DNA of 64,000 nt from VXNE01 sp963665455. GTDB taxonomy: Bacteria > Pseudomonadota > Gammaproteobacteria > Pseudomonadales > Azotimanducaceae. Of this stretch, positions 17,333-25,137 are shown piece after piece. A program made the translations under genes and the position numbers. The stretch spans positions 1,860,001 to 1,924,000 of the forward strand of contig OY762279.1 of NCBI GenBank assembly GCA_963665455.1, read 5' to 3'. Every line of letters starts with the position of its first letter. Position 1 is the stretch's first letter. Below the pieces are notes generated by a model. It worked only from the letters and a program-made list of their open reading frames with translations. It searched no databases and was not told the origin of the DNA.

Positions 17333-18202
17333 ATGGATTACGGATTCTTCGGCTTCAACACGGGTCCGCTCAGCAACGCCGGTGCCATCGAGCGCGTCGT
17401 CGTTGCCGCCGAGCAACTCGGCTACGAATCGGTGTGGTCCGCCGAGCACCTGGTCATGATGGACCCGGAGGATCCGGTGCTGCCCGTGCCCCCGAAGTCG
17501 AACCTCGTTGGCTCGATCGCCAGCCTCGCGTTCGCCGCCGCGAAGACGGAGCGCATCAAGATCGGCTCGGGGATCATTCTCATCGCCTTGCGCGACCCGA
17601 TCATGCTCGCCAAGGAACTGGCCGCCGTCGATGTCCTTTCCGACGGGCGCCTCCTCGCCGGCTTCGGCGTCGGCTTCGTGCCCCGGGAATTCGAGACGCT
17701 CGGCGTGCCCTGGGAGGAGCGCGGTCCCCGGACGAGCGAGCACATCGAGGTGCTGCGTACACTGTGGACGGCGGAGCAGCCGGCCTTCGACGGTCAGTTC
17801 ACGAAGTTCTCCGGGGTTCAGTCGCGTCCGCTCCCCATCCAGAAGCCCCACCCGCCGATCATCCTGGGCGGGGACTCGCCCCCGGCGCTGCGCCGCGCGG
17901 TGGCGCAGGCGAACGGCTGGTACAGCTTCCACGGCGTCGAGGAGACGGCGCAGATGCTGAAGGCGCTCGAGGAGGCGGCGAAGACGACGGATCGTCCGGC
18001 GTCCCTTGGTCGGCTTGAGATCATCATCAGCTCCCTTGGGCCGATCGACGCCGACACGGCGAAGCGTTACGAGGACCTCGGGATCGATCGGCTGGTCCTT
18101 GTGCGCGACCCGTTCGAGACGAGTATCCCGCCGAGCCAGGAGGCCGAAGACACGATCATCCGATTCCTGGAGGACCAGGCGCGGGAAGTCGGGATTAAGT
18201 AG
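17333..18202 (+). CDS. LLM-class F420/FMN-dependent oxidoreductase
   Basis: The 289-residue product is a luciferase-like TIM barrel: MDYGFFGFNTGPLS, LGYESVWSAEHL, SGIILIALRDPIMLAKELAAVD (across a turn), LLAGFGVGFV, and KPHPPIILGG. These match LLM enzymes of the F420-type subfamily that reduce or oxygenate small molecules. I chose the ATG at 17333 because the family begins with M-x-x-G-x-F; an in-frame ATG 34 bases upstream is possible. It is transcribed divergently from the SDR operon. A second, diverged LLM gene lies at 31299. Confidence 0.88.
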   Translation: MDYGFFGFNTGPLSNAGAIERVVVAAEQLGYESVWSAEHLVMMDPEDPVLPVPPKSNLVGSIASLAFAAAKTERIKIGSGIILIALRDPIMLAKELAAVDVLSDGRLLAGFGVGFVPREFETLGVPWEERGPRTSEHIEVLRTLWTAEQPAFDGQFTKFSGVQSRPLPIQKPHPPIILGGDSPPALRRAVAQANGWYSFHGVEETAQMLKALEEAAKTTDRPASLGRLEIIISSLGPIDADTAKRYEDLGIDRLVLVRDPFETSIPPSQEAEDTIIRFLEDQAREVGIK

Positions 18203-18515
18203 TGAGCTTCCTCGGCGGCCGACCGTATGCCGCCGGTGAAGGTGACCGAAGGCCAGGCGGGGTACTGGATCGCGTTGGCCAAACGGAGCGGGCTAGCTCA
18301 CAATGCATCCGCGCGGGTGGTCCGTCGGGACGACGAGTTTCCGGGACAACGACAGGCGGAAGGAAGCTAAACGGCGAGCAGACACAACTCGACTCGTCCG
18401 CACATCCGACCTCACTCCGACCACGAGCTTGCAGGCAATCACTATACCGACTTCACCCCTTGACCCTTCCCGCTGTCGGGGGCGGTGTTAGTGTTGCAGA
18501 AGATGGCCCTCAATG
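18203..18515. other. Gene-free stretch before the IS relic
   Basis: No convincing coding region is seen. A short plus-strand frame from the ATG at 18228 runs 47 codons, but I do not recognise it. The left end of the insertion sequence whose transposase relic follows should be here, but no clear inverted repeat was found, in line with a deletion. Confidence 0.4.
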
Positions 18516-19014
18516 ATGGCCCTCATCGAGGCGCCGAGCTCGACGAAGAACGAGGCAGGCAAGCGGGACCCGGGGATGCACCAAACGAAGAAGGGCAACC
18601 ATTGGTACTTCGGCATGAAGGCGCACGTTGGCGTCGATGCCGAGTGGGGACTGGCGACGGTCTGGAGACGACGCCGGCGAACGTCACGGACGTGGAGACG
18701 GCGCACGCGGTGCTGCGCGGCGACGAGGCGGAGGTGCACGGCGACGCCGGCTACCAGGGCGTCGGCAAGCGGGGGAGAACAAGGGCCGGGACGTGGAGTC
18801 ATCGACGGCGATGAAGCCCGGCAAGCGCCGGTTATTGGACAAGTCGGGGCCGGCCGAGGTGGCCGAGATGCGCAAGGCGAAGGTGGAGCATCCGCTCCTG
18901 TACGTTAAGCGCCACTTCGGCTACAACAAGGTTCGCTATCGTGGCCTGGCGAAGAACGCGCACCGGATCGCCTTGCTGCTGGGCTTCACGAACCTGCTTA
19001 TCGCTGGCCGCTAG
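18516..19014 (+). pseudogene. IS5-family transposase relic (5' deleted, two frameshifts)
   Basis: Three consecutive frames together rebuild the C-terminal half of an IS5-type DDE transposase. The first carries IEAPSSTKN, DPGMHQTKKGNHWYFGMKAH and GVDAE. The second, from about 18660, reads TTPANVTDVETAHAVLRGDE and GDAGYQG. The third, from about 18770, reads MKPGKRRLLDK, KVEHPLLYVKRHFG and VRYRGLAKN. Full-length relatives have about 130 further N-terminal residues that are missing. Two frame changes are needed, so it cannot give an active enzyme. A matching terminal repeat lies at 19173-19195. Confidence 0.88.
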
Positions 19015-19172
19015 GCCCCGCCTCACGCGGGACGGCCATGCCCGTCGCCCGTGGGACGGGACCAATAGGGCCGTTTACGGCCATCTACCATCGATGGATA
19101 TTGTTATAACCACCGCGCTTATTTCATTACGCACTAACGTGCGTGGAACCTCTTGTTTTTGCGTCCCGAATC

Positions 19173-19195
19173 GGGCTTGTTCAGACCTTCCCTAG
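19173..19195. repeat. Putative IS5-family right terminal inverted repeat next to CTAG
   Basis: Read on the minus strand the end is GGAAGGTCTGAACAAGCCC, bordered by CTAG at 19192-19195. IS5-group elements have ends of this kind and often target YTAR/CTAG sites. It lies about 160 bp past the transposase relic, where a right end would be expected. The left partner is missing, so the assignment is by pattern and position. Confidence 0.5.
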
Positions 19196-19644
19196 CTGCT
19201 GGAGGGTGAGCTTCATTTCGTAGCGCACTCCTGTGTTCCAAACGGCGGGCCGTCGGCAGCCGCATACCACGGAATCTGCCCGAGGCATTGCCAAAGCCGG
19301 AGTCGCCTGCTTCGCCGGTACACTTGTATCTATGTCGTGAGCTGCAGGCAGGCCGGCTAGCGTAGCTAGAGACTACGCTAAGAGAAACTCACCAAACGGT
19401 TGTTGTCCATGACCCGGTTGCGATCACGGTTGGCCTTTAGGTTCTCGATTAAGTGACCTGCGTTGCCGAGCAAGTCTTGAAGGAAGGCGGAGACAATCGT
19501 CTTCGCAGGCATCGATCCAGTTCGTGACCGCCGTTACGACCACTCCCAGTAGCGCCCCGATCATAGTCCCCAAGGAACTCCGAAGTGGCGATGTCAGTTA
19601 CCCGGTCCACCCCTCCGCCTCCAAAAGCCGGACCCGCATCACTG
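19196..19644. other. Gene-free stretch
   Basis: No frame here has a plausible start, composition or recognisable product, and GC content is visibly lower than in the surrounding genes. I see only scattered short frames; it is probably inert sequence left by past insertion and deletion. Confidence 0.4.
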
Positions 19645-20106
19645 CTAAGTGATCCCGGGACCGTTGAGCGAATCCCAGACGGACCGGACGCGGTCGGTGA
19701 TCGCGAGCAGGTCAGCACCTCCCTTCGCGGCTGCCATCATGCTCTCGAACCCGTTCCTTAGAGTTTCTGAGAGCCCGTTCCTCTCGTTCTCGGGCATGGG
19801 CACGCCATCGTGCTCTCCTCGATACTTCGCATCGGCGAAGTCGACGACGATTTTGACGACGACTTCGATTGAGTGCTCGGGCGGAATCGGAAAGACTGAT
19901 CCCCGCGGCCATCCCTCGGACCCTTCTCGTGCAACGACCTCGAGATGGACGATCGCTTCGCCGCAGGAGGTACATGTGGTCGCGAGCAAATTGGCCACAG
20001 TCTCCGTACGCTGACGAGCTGGATCCTCGCAGCCCAAGCTGGTGCTGTTCCACCGAGGGTAGAACGGCGTAGCACAGTGAGCGCACTCGATCTGACCCTC
20101 AAGCAA
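19645..20106 (-). CDS. Small zinc-ribbon protein, DUF4145-like N-terminus
   Basis: The 153-residue product has two CxxC pairs, CAHC (about residues 9-12) and CTSC (about 45-48), that could form a zinc ribbon. After a GSVFPIPPEHS stretch it is mainly helical. The layout recalls the N-terminal part of DUF4145 proteins, which accompany defence and restriction genes, but the usual C-terminal domain is shorter here. No neighbour supports a function; it sits in a decayed zone between an IS relic and a tRNA-like fragment. It may be a real orphan gene or a remnant. Confidence 0.45.
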   Translation of the reverse strand: MLEGQIECAHCATPFYPRWNSTSLGCEDPARQRTETVANLLATTCTSCGEAIVHLEVVAREGSEGWPRGSVFPIPPEHSIEVVVKIVVDFADAKYRGEHDGVPMPENERNGLSETLRNGFESMMAAAKGGADLLAITDRVRSVWDSLNGPGIT

Positions 20107-20186
20107 TGGCCAACCCTCCTAAGTCGTTGGAGCTCACTGGCAACTCGGCCTCCGTGGCGGCACGTTGGTTGAGCGAACCCCCCTTT

Positions 20187-20270
20187 TTCGACCTTGACTC
20201 TGCGTTCCGGGGTTGGAAAGAAACCCACTGGCTAGCAGTGAGCTACACCCCCAACTGAGCTACGGTCGAA
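20187..20270 (-). other. tRNA-like fragment at a pseudogene junction
   Basis: On the minus strand the segment begins TTCGACCGTAGCTCAGTTGG, like the acceptor and D-arm of a tRNA, and ends with a perfectly complementary GGTCGAA 84 nt later. Between them a CACTG/CAGTG hairpin with a five-base loop stands where the anticodon arm should be. No normal anticodon loop or T-arm can be drawn. It looks like a rearranged or decayed tRNA gene. It lies about 40 bp from the point where the sulfatase copy is cut off. Confidence 0.35.
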
Positions 20271-20309
20271 ATGCTAGGGTAGTTTATCACGGGTCGCGAA
20301 GCGATCAGG

Positions 20310-21150
20310 GGCAGTCGCACGGCGTCCGGCGGGTGCTGCGCGAAGAACTGGGCGGGACCGACCCACGGCTGGTGTGGCTTGTGGAAGCCCGCGCCGATGA
20401 AGAACGGCTTGTCGCGGTTGTCGGCCATCAACTGGATGACGCGCGTCGCCGTGGTCCCGTCGGGGGTCATGCGCGCCGACTCGGTGGTCGCGCGCCAGGA
20501 CAGTGGCAGGCCGCCGGTCCGCCCGAGCGGCGCCAGGAGCTCGGTGCGCGACATGCCGTTCTCGGACCCCTCGGTCCACGTGTTGTCGCGTTGCCCCGAC
20601 AGGTCGATTCCCGGTAGGTATCCCGGCAGGCGAAAGCGGAATGCCGGCTCCCTCGAAAGGGCGAAGTTCGACGAATCCCAGGACACGACGTGCTCGTAGC
20701 TGTTGTGTCCGATCTTGCCCACCCGAGCCGTGTAGTAGCCCTGGTCTTGGAAGTGCTCGGGCAGGAGGCGCACGGCGTCTCCTATCCGCACACGGGGCGC
20801 GGTGCCGTTGTCGTAGACGCCGGTGGTGGCCGGTCGCATTCCGCTGAGGATCGATATGCGCGACGGGTCGCAGAGCGGGTTCTGCGCGTAGGCGCGGTCG
20901 AACCGGACACCCTCTGCCGCGAGACGGTCCAGGTTCGGCGTCTTCACGCCTGCGTAGTGCGGGGCGGGCGTCGACTCGAGGTAGGGGCTGAGCGCGACGT
21001 TCAGGTCGTCCACCATGATCAGCAGGACGTTGGGACGCTCGGCCAAGTCCTGTTTCCTGCATCGGCGCCGCGGCGGAGAGCAGGAGCGGGTCCGTCCCAT
21101 CGGGGGGCCTGGGCGTGGCCGGGCAGGCAGAGCAGCGATGCCGTCGCCCG
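20310..21150 (-). pseudogene. Truncated, frameshifted sulfatase copy
   Basis: Translation matches the first half of the intact sulfatase at 25138-26721 nearly residue for residue: LAERPNVLLIMVDDLN, LCDPSRISILSG (with the CxPxR nucleophile), VGKIGHNSYEHVVSWDSSNF and FHKPHQPWVGPAQFFAQHP. Homology stops at about 20310, so the whole C-terminal half is absent. At the 5' side the signal peptide and the DGTD region lie in two other frames, so at least two frameshifts separate the start from the core. The open core could still be translated but would lack the C-terminal subdomain. It is the remnant of a duplicated gene. Confidence 0.9.
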
Positions 21151-21264
21151 CAGTCGAAGCAGTGCGCCTCTCGCGACGAAGACGTGCTGTCCCGCAAGAG
21201 CAGCCCGCATACAATGCCGCTAGTCGTCAAGCACCTTCCGGGAGTCGAAGCGGAGCCCTGTGAC

Positions 21265-22240
21265 ATGGACCCGATCATCCTCGACACGAAGGCGGCGGAT
21301 GCCGCCCGCTTCTACGAAAAGAGGTACGTCGGTGCCCAGCCACTGTTCCTTCGGCCCGGCACCAAGCTGGTGCTTGGTGGGACGGATGCGAGACGCTGCC
21401 GCTTTTGCGACCGTGACAGCGCAGACGCGACGTTTCGCACCGCCGCGCACGCGATCCCGGAGCTGCTCGGCAACAAAACCCTGTTCACGCTCGAAGAGTG
21501 TGACCAATGCAATGCGTTTTTTCGGTTCCACGATTGAGAATGACCTCGGAAACTGGACGAAACCAAGCCGGACGTTCTCGCGAATCCGTGGCAAGAGCGG
21601 TGTGCCGATCTTGAAGAACGAGAAGGAAGGCTGGCGAATTGAGTACGATGGAACTGCCTTGCGCATCACACAGTACGAGGAGAATCCCAAGTTCCATGTC
21701 GATGTCGCCGCACGACAACTCCGACTTGATCTGATCCGTGATCCCTTCACACCGGTTGGGGTTCTGAAAGCGCTCGTTCGAGTAGGGCTGACGCTGTTGC
21801 CGAACGACGAACTGCGGAATTTTCGGGAGACGCTCGACTGGGTTCGAAATCCGGACCATGCCGAGGGCTTTGTCTCCGGATGTCCGGTCTTCTACACTTT
21901 CCAGCCGGATCCCATGCCGAACGATCTCGTTGCGGCCATACTGATGCGGCGGCGCCCGAGCGCGAATGACGTACCGTACGCGTTCCTAGTGCTCGCGTAC
22001 GGCAATGAGGTGATGCAGGTTTTCCTTCCGTCGCCCCAGCAGGATCGCGCGATACACGGGCGTGAGATCCGCCTTCCGGCGTTCCCCACACCCGCCATGC
22101 GCGATGATCGACGGCTTGGTCGACCGAGTACACGGCTCATCGATCTTTCTGGCAGGAACACCGTGAGGGGCGAACTGCACTCGATCACGATGGCATTCGA
22201 CCACCTACACGTGGCTCGAGCGCCATCCGTGTCGCGCTAG
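21265..22240 (+). pseudogene. HNH-type endonuclease-like gene broken by a frameshift in a T6 run
   Basis: The first part (from 21265) carries a treble-clef HNH pattern: CRFC, then AHAIPELLGN, then CDQCNAFF, as in HNH_5-like nucleases. At the run of six T residues near 21520 the frame is lost after CNAFF. Removing one T joins it to a continuous frame that runs to 22240 (FGSTIENDLGNW, then IEYDGTALRITQYEENPKFHVDV and FVSGCPVFYTF). The rebuilt product would be about 324 residues. The change may be a true mutation, a phase-variable tract or a sequencing error. Substrate and system are unknown; it is next to the sulfatase relic. Confidence 0.7.
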
Positions 22241-22296
22241 AATCGTCGCCACCTAGGCGGAGTTCGATATCCCCAGAGGGTGTGGAACACCGCCAT

Positions 22297-24324
22297 TCAC
22301 TCCCCGTGGAGCTTGCGGAGCTCCTCGGGCGTGAGTGCGAGGCCGAGCGCGGTTAGGGACTCGGCGGTCCCCGCCAGCACGCGGGGCCCGATGAGCGGGA
22401 AGCAGGGAAACGGCTGGCTCAGCACCCAGGCGAGCGCGACGACGATGGGAGAGACGCCGCGCCCGACCGCCGTCGCGACCGCACGCTCGCGGCGGGCGAA
22501 GTTGTCCTCGGCGAACCAACAGCGCCGCATCTCGTCGTCGCTCGGCTGGTTGCCATGGCGACGATCCACGCCTGACGACTCCCGGGCGTGGATCGCGTCG
22601 AAACGGGACGTGAAGAAGCCGCGCGCCTGGCTCGACCACGGGAACAGCGCCAGTTCCTCCGCCGCGAGCGAGGCGCGCCAGTCCGGGGTCGAGGCCGAAA
22701 CGCAACCCGGCCAGATCGGATCCACCATGTGCGCGAGGCTGAACTGGTTGGAGACGGCGACGAAGGGGCGCAGGCCGTTCGCCCGGGCATGGGCGTTGGC
22801 CGCGAGGACCCGTTCCAGCGACCAGTTCGATGCGCCGAAGGCGTGCACCCTCCCGGCATCGCACTCACGGTTCAGGACGTCGATCCACTCGGCCACGTCC
22901 ACATCGGGGTTGTCGCGGTGCAGGAAGTACAGGTCGACGTGGTCGGTGCCGAGGCGCTCCAGGGACTCATCGAGCTGGGGGGCGACACGGGCCGGGAAGT
23001 TCGCTGGGGTGTGGGCGCCCTTGCCGATGATGACGACGTCGTCCCGCACGCCCCGGTTGGCCATCCACGTGCCGAGCAGGGACTCCATCCGGCCGCCGCC
23101 GTAGATGTGCGCGGTGTCGAATGTGTTGCCGCCGCGCTCGAAGTAGTGGTCGAACATCACCGCCGCGTGGCGTATGTCGGGCTGGTTGTCGCAGCCCATC
23201 ACGAGGCGGGACACGGGTTTGTCGATCCCGGAGACGGTGCCGTGCCGCATCATCGGCTCGGCGACGGCGAGCGGGCGTCCATGGACCGGCACCGTCTGCC
23301 GCTCGGGCCGCTCCATGTCGAACACGAGGCCGATGCTCTCGCGCCACGCGTCGAGGGTGCGCGCGTTGCCGAGACTGTCGGCCCAGGACATGTGCGGGGA
23401 CTCGCGTGCGCCGCGGCCGAGGGCTTCCGACACCGCGTCCACCTCGTGGACGTAGAGCGGTGCGGACTGGCCTTCGACGACCTCGGCCTCGGCACCACGC
23501 CGGATCTCGAACCGCCAGTGGCCGTCCCCGTCGGCGCAGAACCAGGGCTGGGGGACGTGGATCGAACCGTCCGATCCGGAGATCGTCACCCGGTTGGGCA
23601 GGCCGACGGAGACCGCCGTGGCGACCTGGGCGACGATCCCCGAGGGGAAACGCAGAACGGCTGCGGATCGCGCATCGATGCCCGTCTCGGCGAAGCTCGC
23701 CACGGCGCGCACGTCCTCGGGTTCCGCATGGCCGATCGGCACGCCCGCCGCCGCAGCCGCGATCAGGCGGCACATCGACACCGCGTAGCAGCCCACGTCC
23801 ATGATCCCGCCCCCGGCGAGGTCGTTGCGGTACAGGCGGCTGTCCGGGGAGAAGGGCGCGGCGAAACCGAAGCTCGCGTCGATGTGCCGCACCTCGCCGA
23901 TGGTGCCCTCGCGGACGAGCTGGACGACGAGCTCCGTCATCGGATGGACGCGGTACATGAACGCTTCCATCAAGAAAACGTCATGCTCGCGGGCAGCTTC
24001 CACCATGGCCATGACCTGCGCGTGGTTCACCCCCATGGGCTTCTCGCAGAGCACGGCCTTGCCGGCCTCGAACGCCTTGATGGTCCACTCCGCGTGCTGG
24101 GGATGGGGGGTGGCGACGTAGACAGCGTCAACCTCGGCGTCCGCGAGCAACGCCTCGTAGCTGCCGTGCGGCGTGACGCCGACACGGTCGTGGACGAACC
24201 GCGCGGCCGCGTCCTGCGTGCGACTGCCGACCGCGGCGAGCATGGCGGTTTCCGAGGAAGCGATGGCGTCCGCGAACGTGCCCGCGATGCGGCCGGTTGC
24301 GAGGATTCCCCAGCGGACGGTCAT
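22297..24324 (-). CDS. Fusion of Gfo/Idh/MocA oxidoreductase and aldo/keto reductase
   Basis: This single frame gives 675 residues. Residues 1-350 are a Gfo/Idh/MocA dehydrogenase: Rossmann GILATGRIAGTF (6-17), E94-K95-P96 (CEKPMG), and GGGIMDVGCY (171-180). Residues about 370-675 are an aldo/keto reductase with the full catalytic set: D403 and Y408 (FDTAHIYGG), K435 (GKGAH) and H469 (FLHRDN). Both families use NAD(P)(H) on sugars or polyols, so the fusion may perform successive redox steps on one sugar. The start is placed at the ATG at 24324, where the Rossmann domain begins; no strong ribosome site is seen. There is no partner gene in the same operon. Confidence 0.9.
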   Translation of the reverse strand: MTVRWGILATGRIAGTFADAIASSETAMLAAVGSRTQDAAARFVHDRVGVTPHGSYEALLADAEVDAVYVATPHPQHAEWTIKAFEAGKAVLCEKPMGVNHAQVMAMVEAAREHDVFLMEAFMYRVHPMTELVVQLVREGTIGEVRHIDASFGFAAPFSPDSRLYRNDLAGGGIMDVGCYAVSMCRLIAAAAAGVPIGHAEPEDVRAVASFAETGIDARSAAVLRFPSGIVAQVATAVSVGLPNRVTISGSDGSIHVPQPWFCADGDGHWRFEIRRGAEAEVVEGQSAPLYVHEVDAVSEALGRGARESPHMSWADSLGNARTLDAWRESIGLVFDMERPERQTVPVHGRPLAVAEPMMRHGTVSGIDKPVSRLVMGCDNQPDIRHAAVMFDHYFERGGNTFDTAHIYGGGRMESLLGTWMANRGVRDDVVIIGKGAHTPANFPARVAPQLDESLERLGTDHVDLYFLHRDNPDVDVAEWIDVLNRECDAGRVHAFGASNWSLERVLAANAHARANGLRPFVAVSNQFSLAHMVDPIWPGCVSASTPDWRASLAAEELALFPWSSQARGFFTSRFDAIHARESSGVDRRHGNQPSDDEMRRCWFAEDNFARRERAVATAVGRGVSPIVVALAWVLSQPFPCFPLIGPRVLAGTAESLTALGLALTPEELRKLHGE

Positions 24325-24480
24325 GGAGGGGCAAGGCTCGTTGCCCACTCGGTGCGGGCGAACAACTCCGGGTCTGCTCCATGCATCGAGTGCCCCATCC
24401 CGGTGAACGACCGGTACTCGACCGTTTGTCCGGCTGCACGGATCAGTTCGCAGGCCAGCGGTCCACCGTCAGCCAAGTAC
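24321..24480 (-). pseudogene. C-terminal remnant of an alpha/beta-hydrolase (carboxylesterase-like)
   Basis: In one minus-strand frame about 50 residues read like the end of a phospholipase/carboxylesterase: LACELIRAAGQTVEYRSF, then GMGHSMHGADPE with the catalytic-histidine context GMGH. The frame upstream belongs to the antisense of a different gene, so the rest of the enzyme is absent. Its stop overlaps the start of the fusion gene. It is a small scar of a deleted gene; the match is by motif only. Confidence 0.5.
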
Positions 24481-24804
24481 ACGCAGCGCGGTCTCGGGTG
24501 CCTTGTCGAGGATCCTGAGCAACGCCCTGGCCGCACCCGTCGGACCCCGCTTGCCCTGCTCCCAGTTGCGGATGGTCTCGTGCGGCACGTCGATGCGACG
24601 CGCGAACTCAATCTGGGTGAGCCCGAGACGCCGCCGCACCCGGCGGGCGAAGCGCCCCATGTCGTGCATCGCCTCGGCGTCGTCGTCGCGCGCTTGGCGG
24701 GCGATGTCGTCCTCACCGGTCGCGTCCAGAACTTCGTAATCGACCCGGCCTCCGGGAAGCCCCCGTGGGTTGTCAGGATCAATCGTCATCCGTGCTCTGC
24801 TCAT
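24469..24804 (-). CDS. XRE-family HTH antitoxin of a BrnT module
   Basis: The 111-residue product has a clear XRE helix-turn-helix at about residues 52-100 (RVRRRLGLTQIEFARRIDVP followed by ETIRNWEQGKRGP). The start at 24804 has AGGGAGG nine bases upstream and lies inside the end of the BrnT gene, so the genes overlap by 26 bp. Most BrnT toxins pair with the ribbon-helix-helix antitoxin BrnA; this XRE form is a known but less usual partner. It should bind the operon promoter. Its last bases overlap the esterase remnant. Confidence 0.85.
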   Translation of the reverse strand: MSRARMTIDPDNPRGLPGGRVDYEVLDATGEDDIARQARDDDAEAMHDMGRFARRVRRRLGLTQIEFARRIDVPHETIRNWEQGKRGPTGAARALLRILDKAPETALRVLG

Positions 24805-25060
24805 ACTCCCGAACCTCCCTGCGGTTGGCCTTGCGGGCGGAAATGATGCGGATCGCCGCGTCCCGCATGGTGTAGATCACTGCGAACACCCGACCCTCGA
24901 TGGTGCCCAGCAGCCGGTAGCGATCCTCGCCGTAGTCCCAGCGCCGATCCTGTGCGACGGTCCGATCCTCGTCGAGGAAAGCGTGCGCGACGTACTCGAA
25001 ATCGAAGCCGCGGTCCGCGAAACAGGCATCGCTCTTGGCATCGTCCCACTCGAACTCCAT
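24779..25060 (-). CDS. brnT: BrnT-family toxin
   Basis: The 93-residue protein matches the BrnT ribonuclease layout: MEFEWDDAKSDACF, DFEYVAHAFLDED, RWDYGEDRYRLLGTIEGR, FAVIYTMRD and IIRIISARKANRRE-like ending (IRIISARKANRREVREYE). BrnT blocks translation by cutting RNA. It precedes and overlaps its antitoxin, as usual for brnT-brnA operons. The gene is intact. Confidence 0.9.
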   Translation of the reverse strand: MEFEWDDAKSDACFADRGFDFEYVAHAFLDEDRTVAQDRRWDYGEDRYRLLGTIEGRVFAVIYTMRDAAIRIISARKANRREVREYEQSTDDD

Positions 25061-25137
25061 CCGCTTTTCTAGGCCAATGGCCTACCGATGTCAATAGACG
25101 TCGGCGTGGTCCTCGGCGTCGTAGCCTCCCATGGCCA

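Noticed and set aside
20187..20270. Selenocysteine or suppressor tRNA
   Set aside because: No proper anticodon loop or T-arm can be drawn, and the anticodon region does not read TCA or CTA in the right place.
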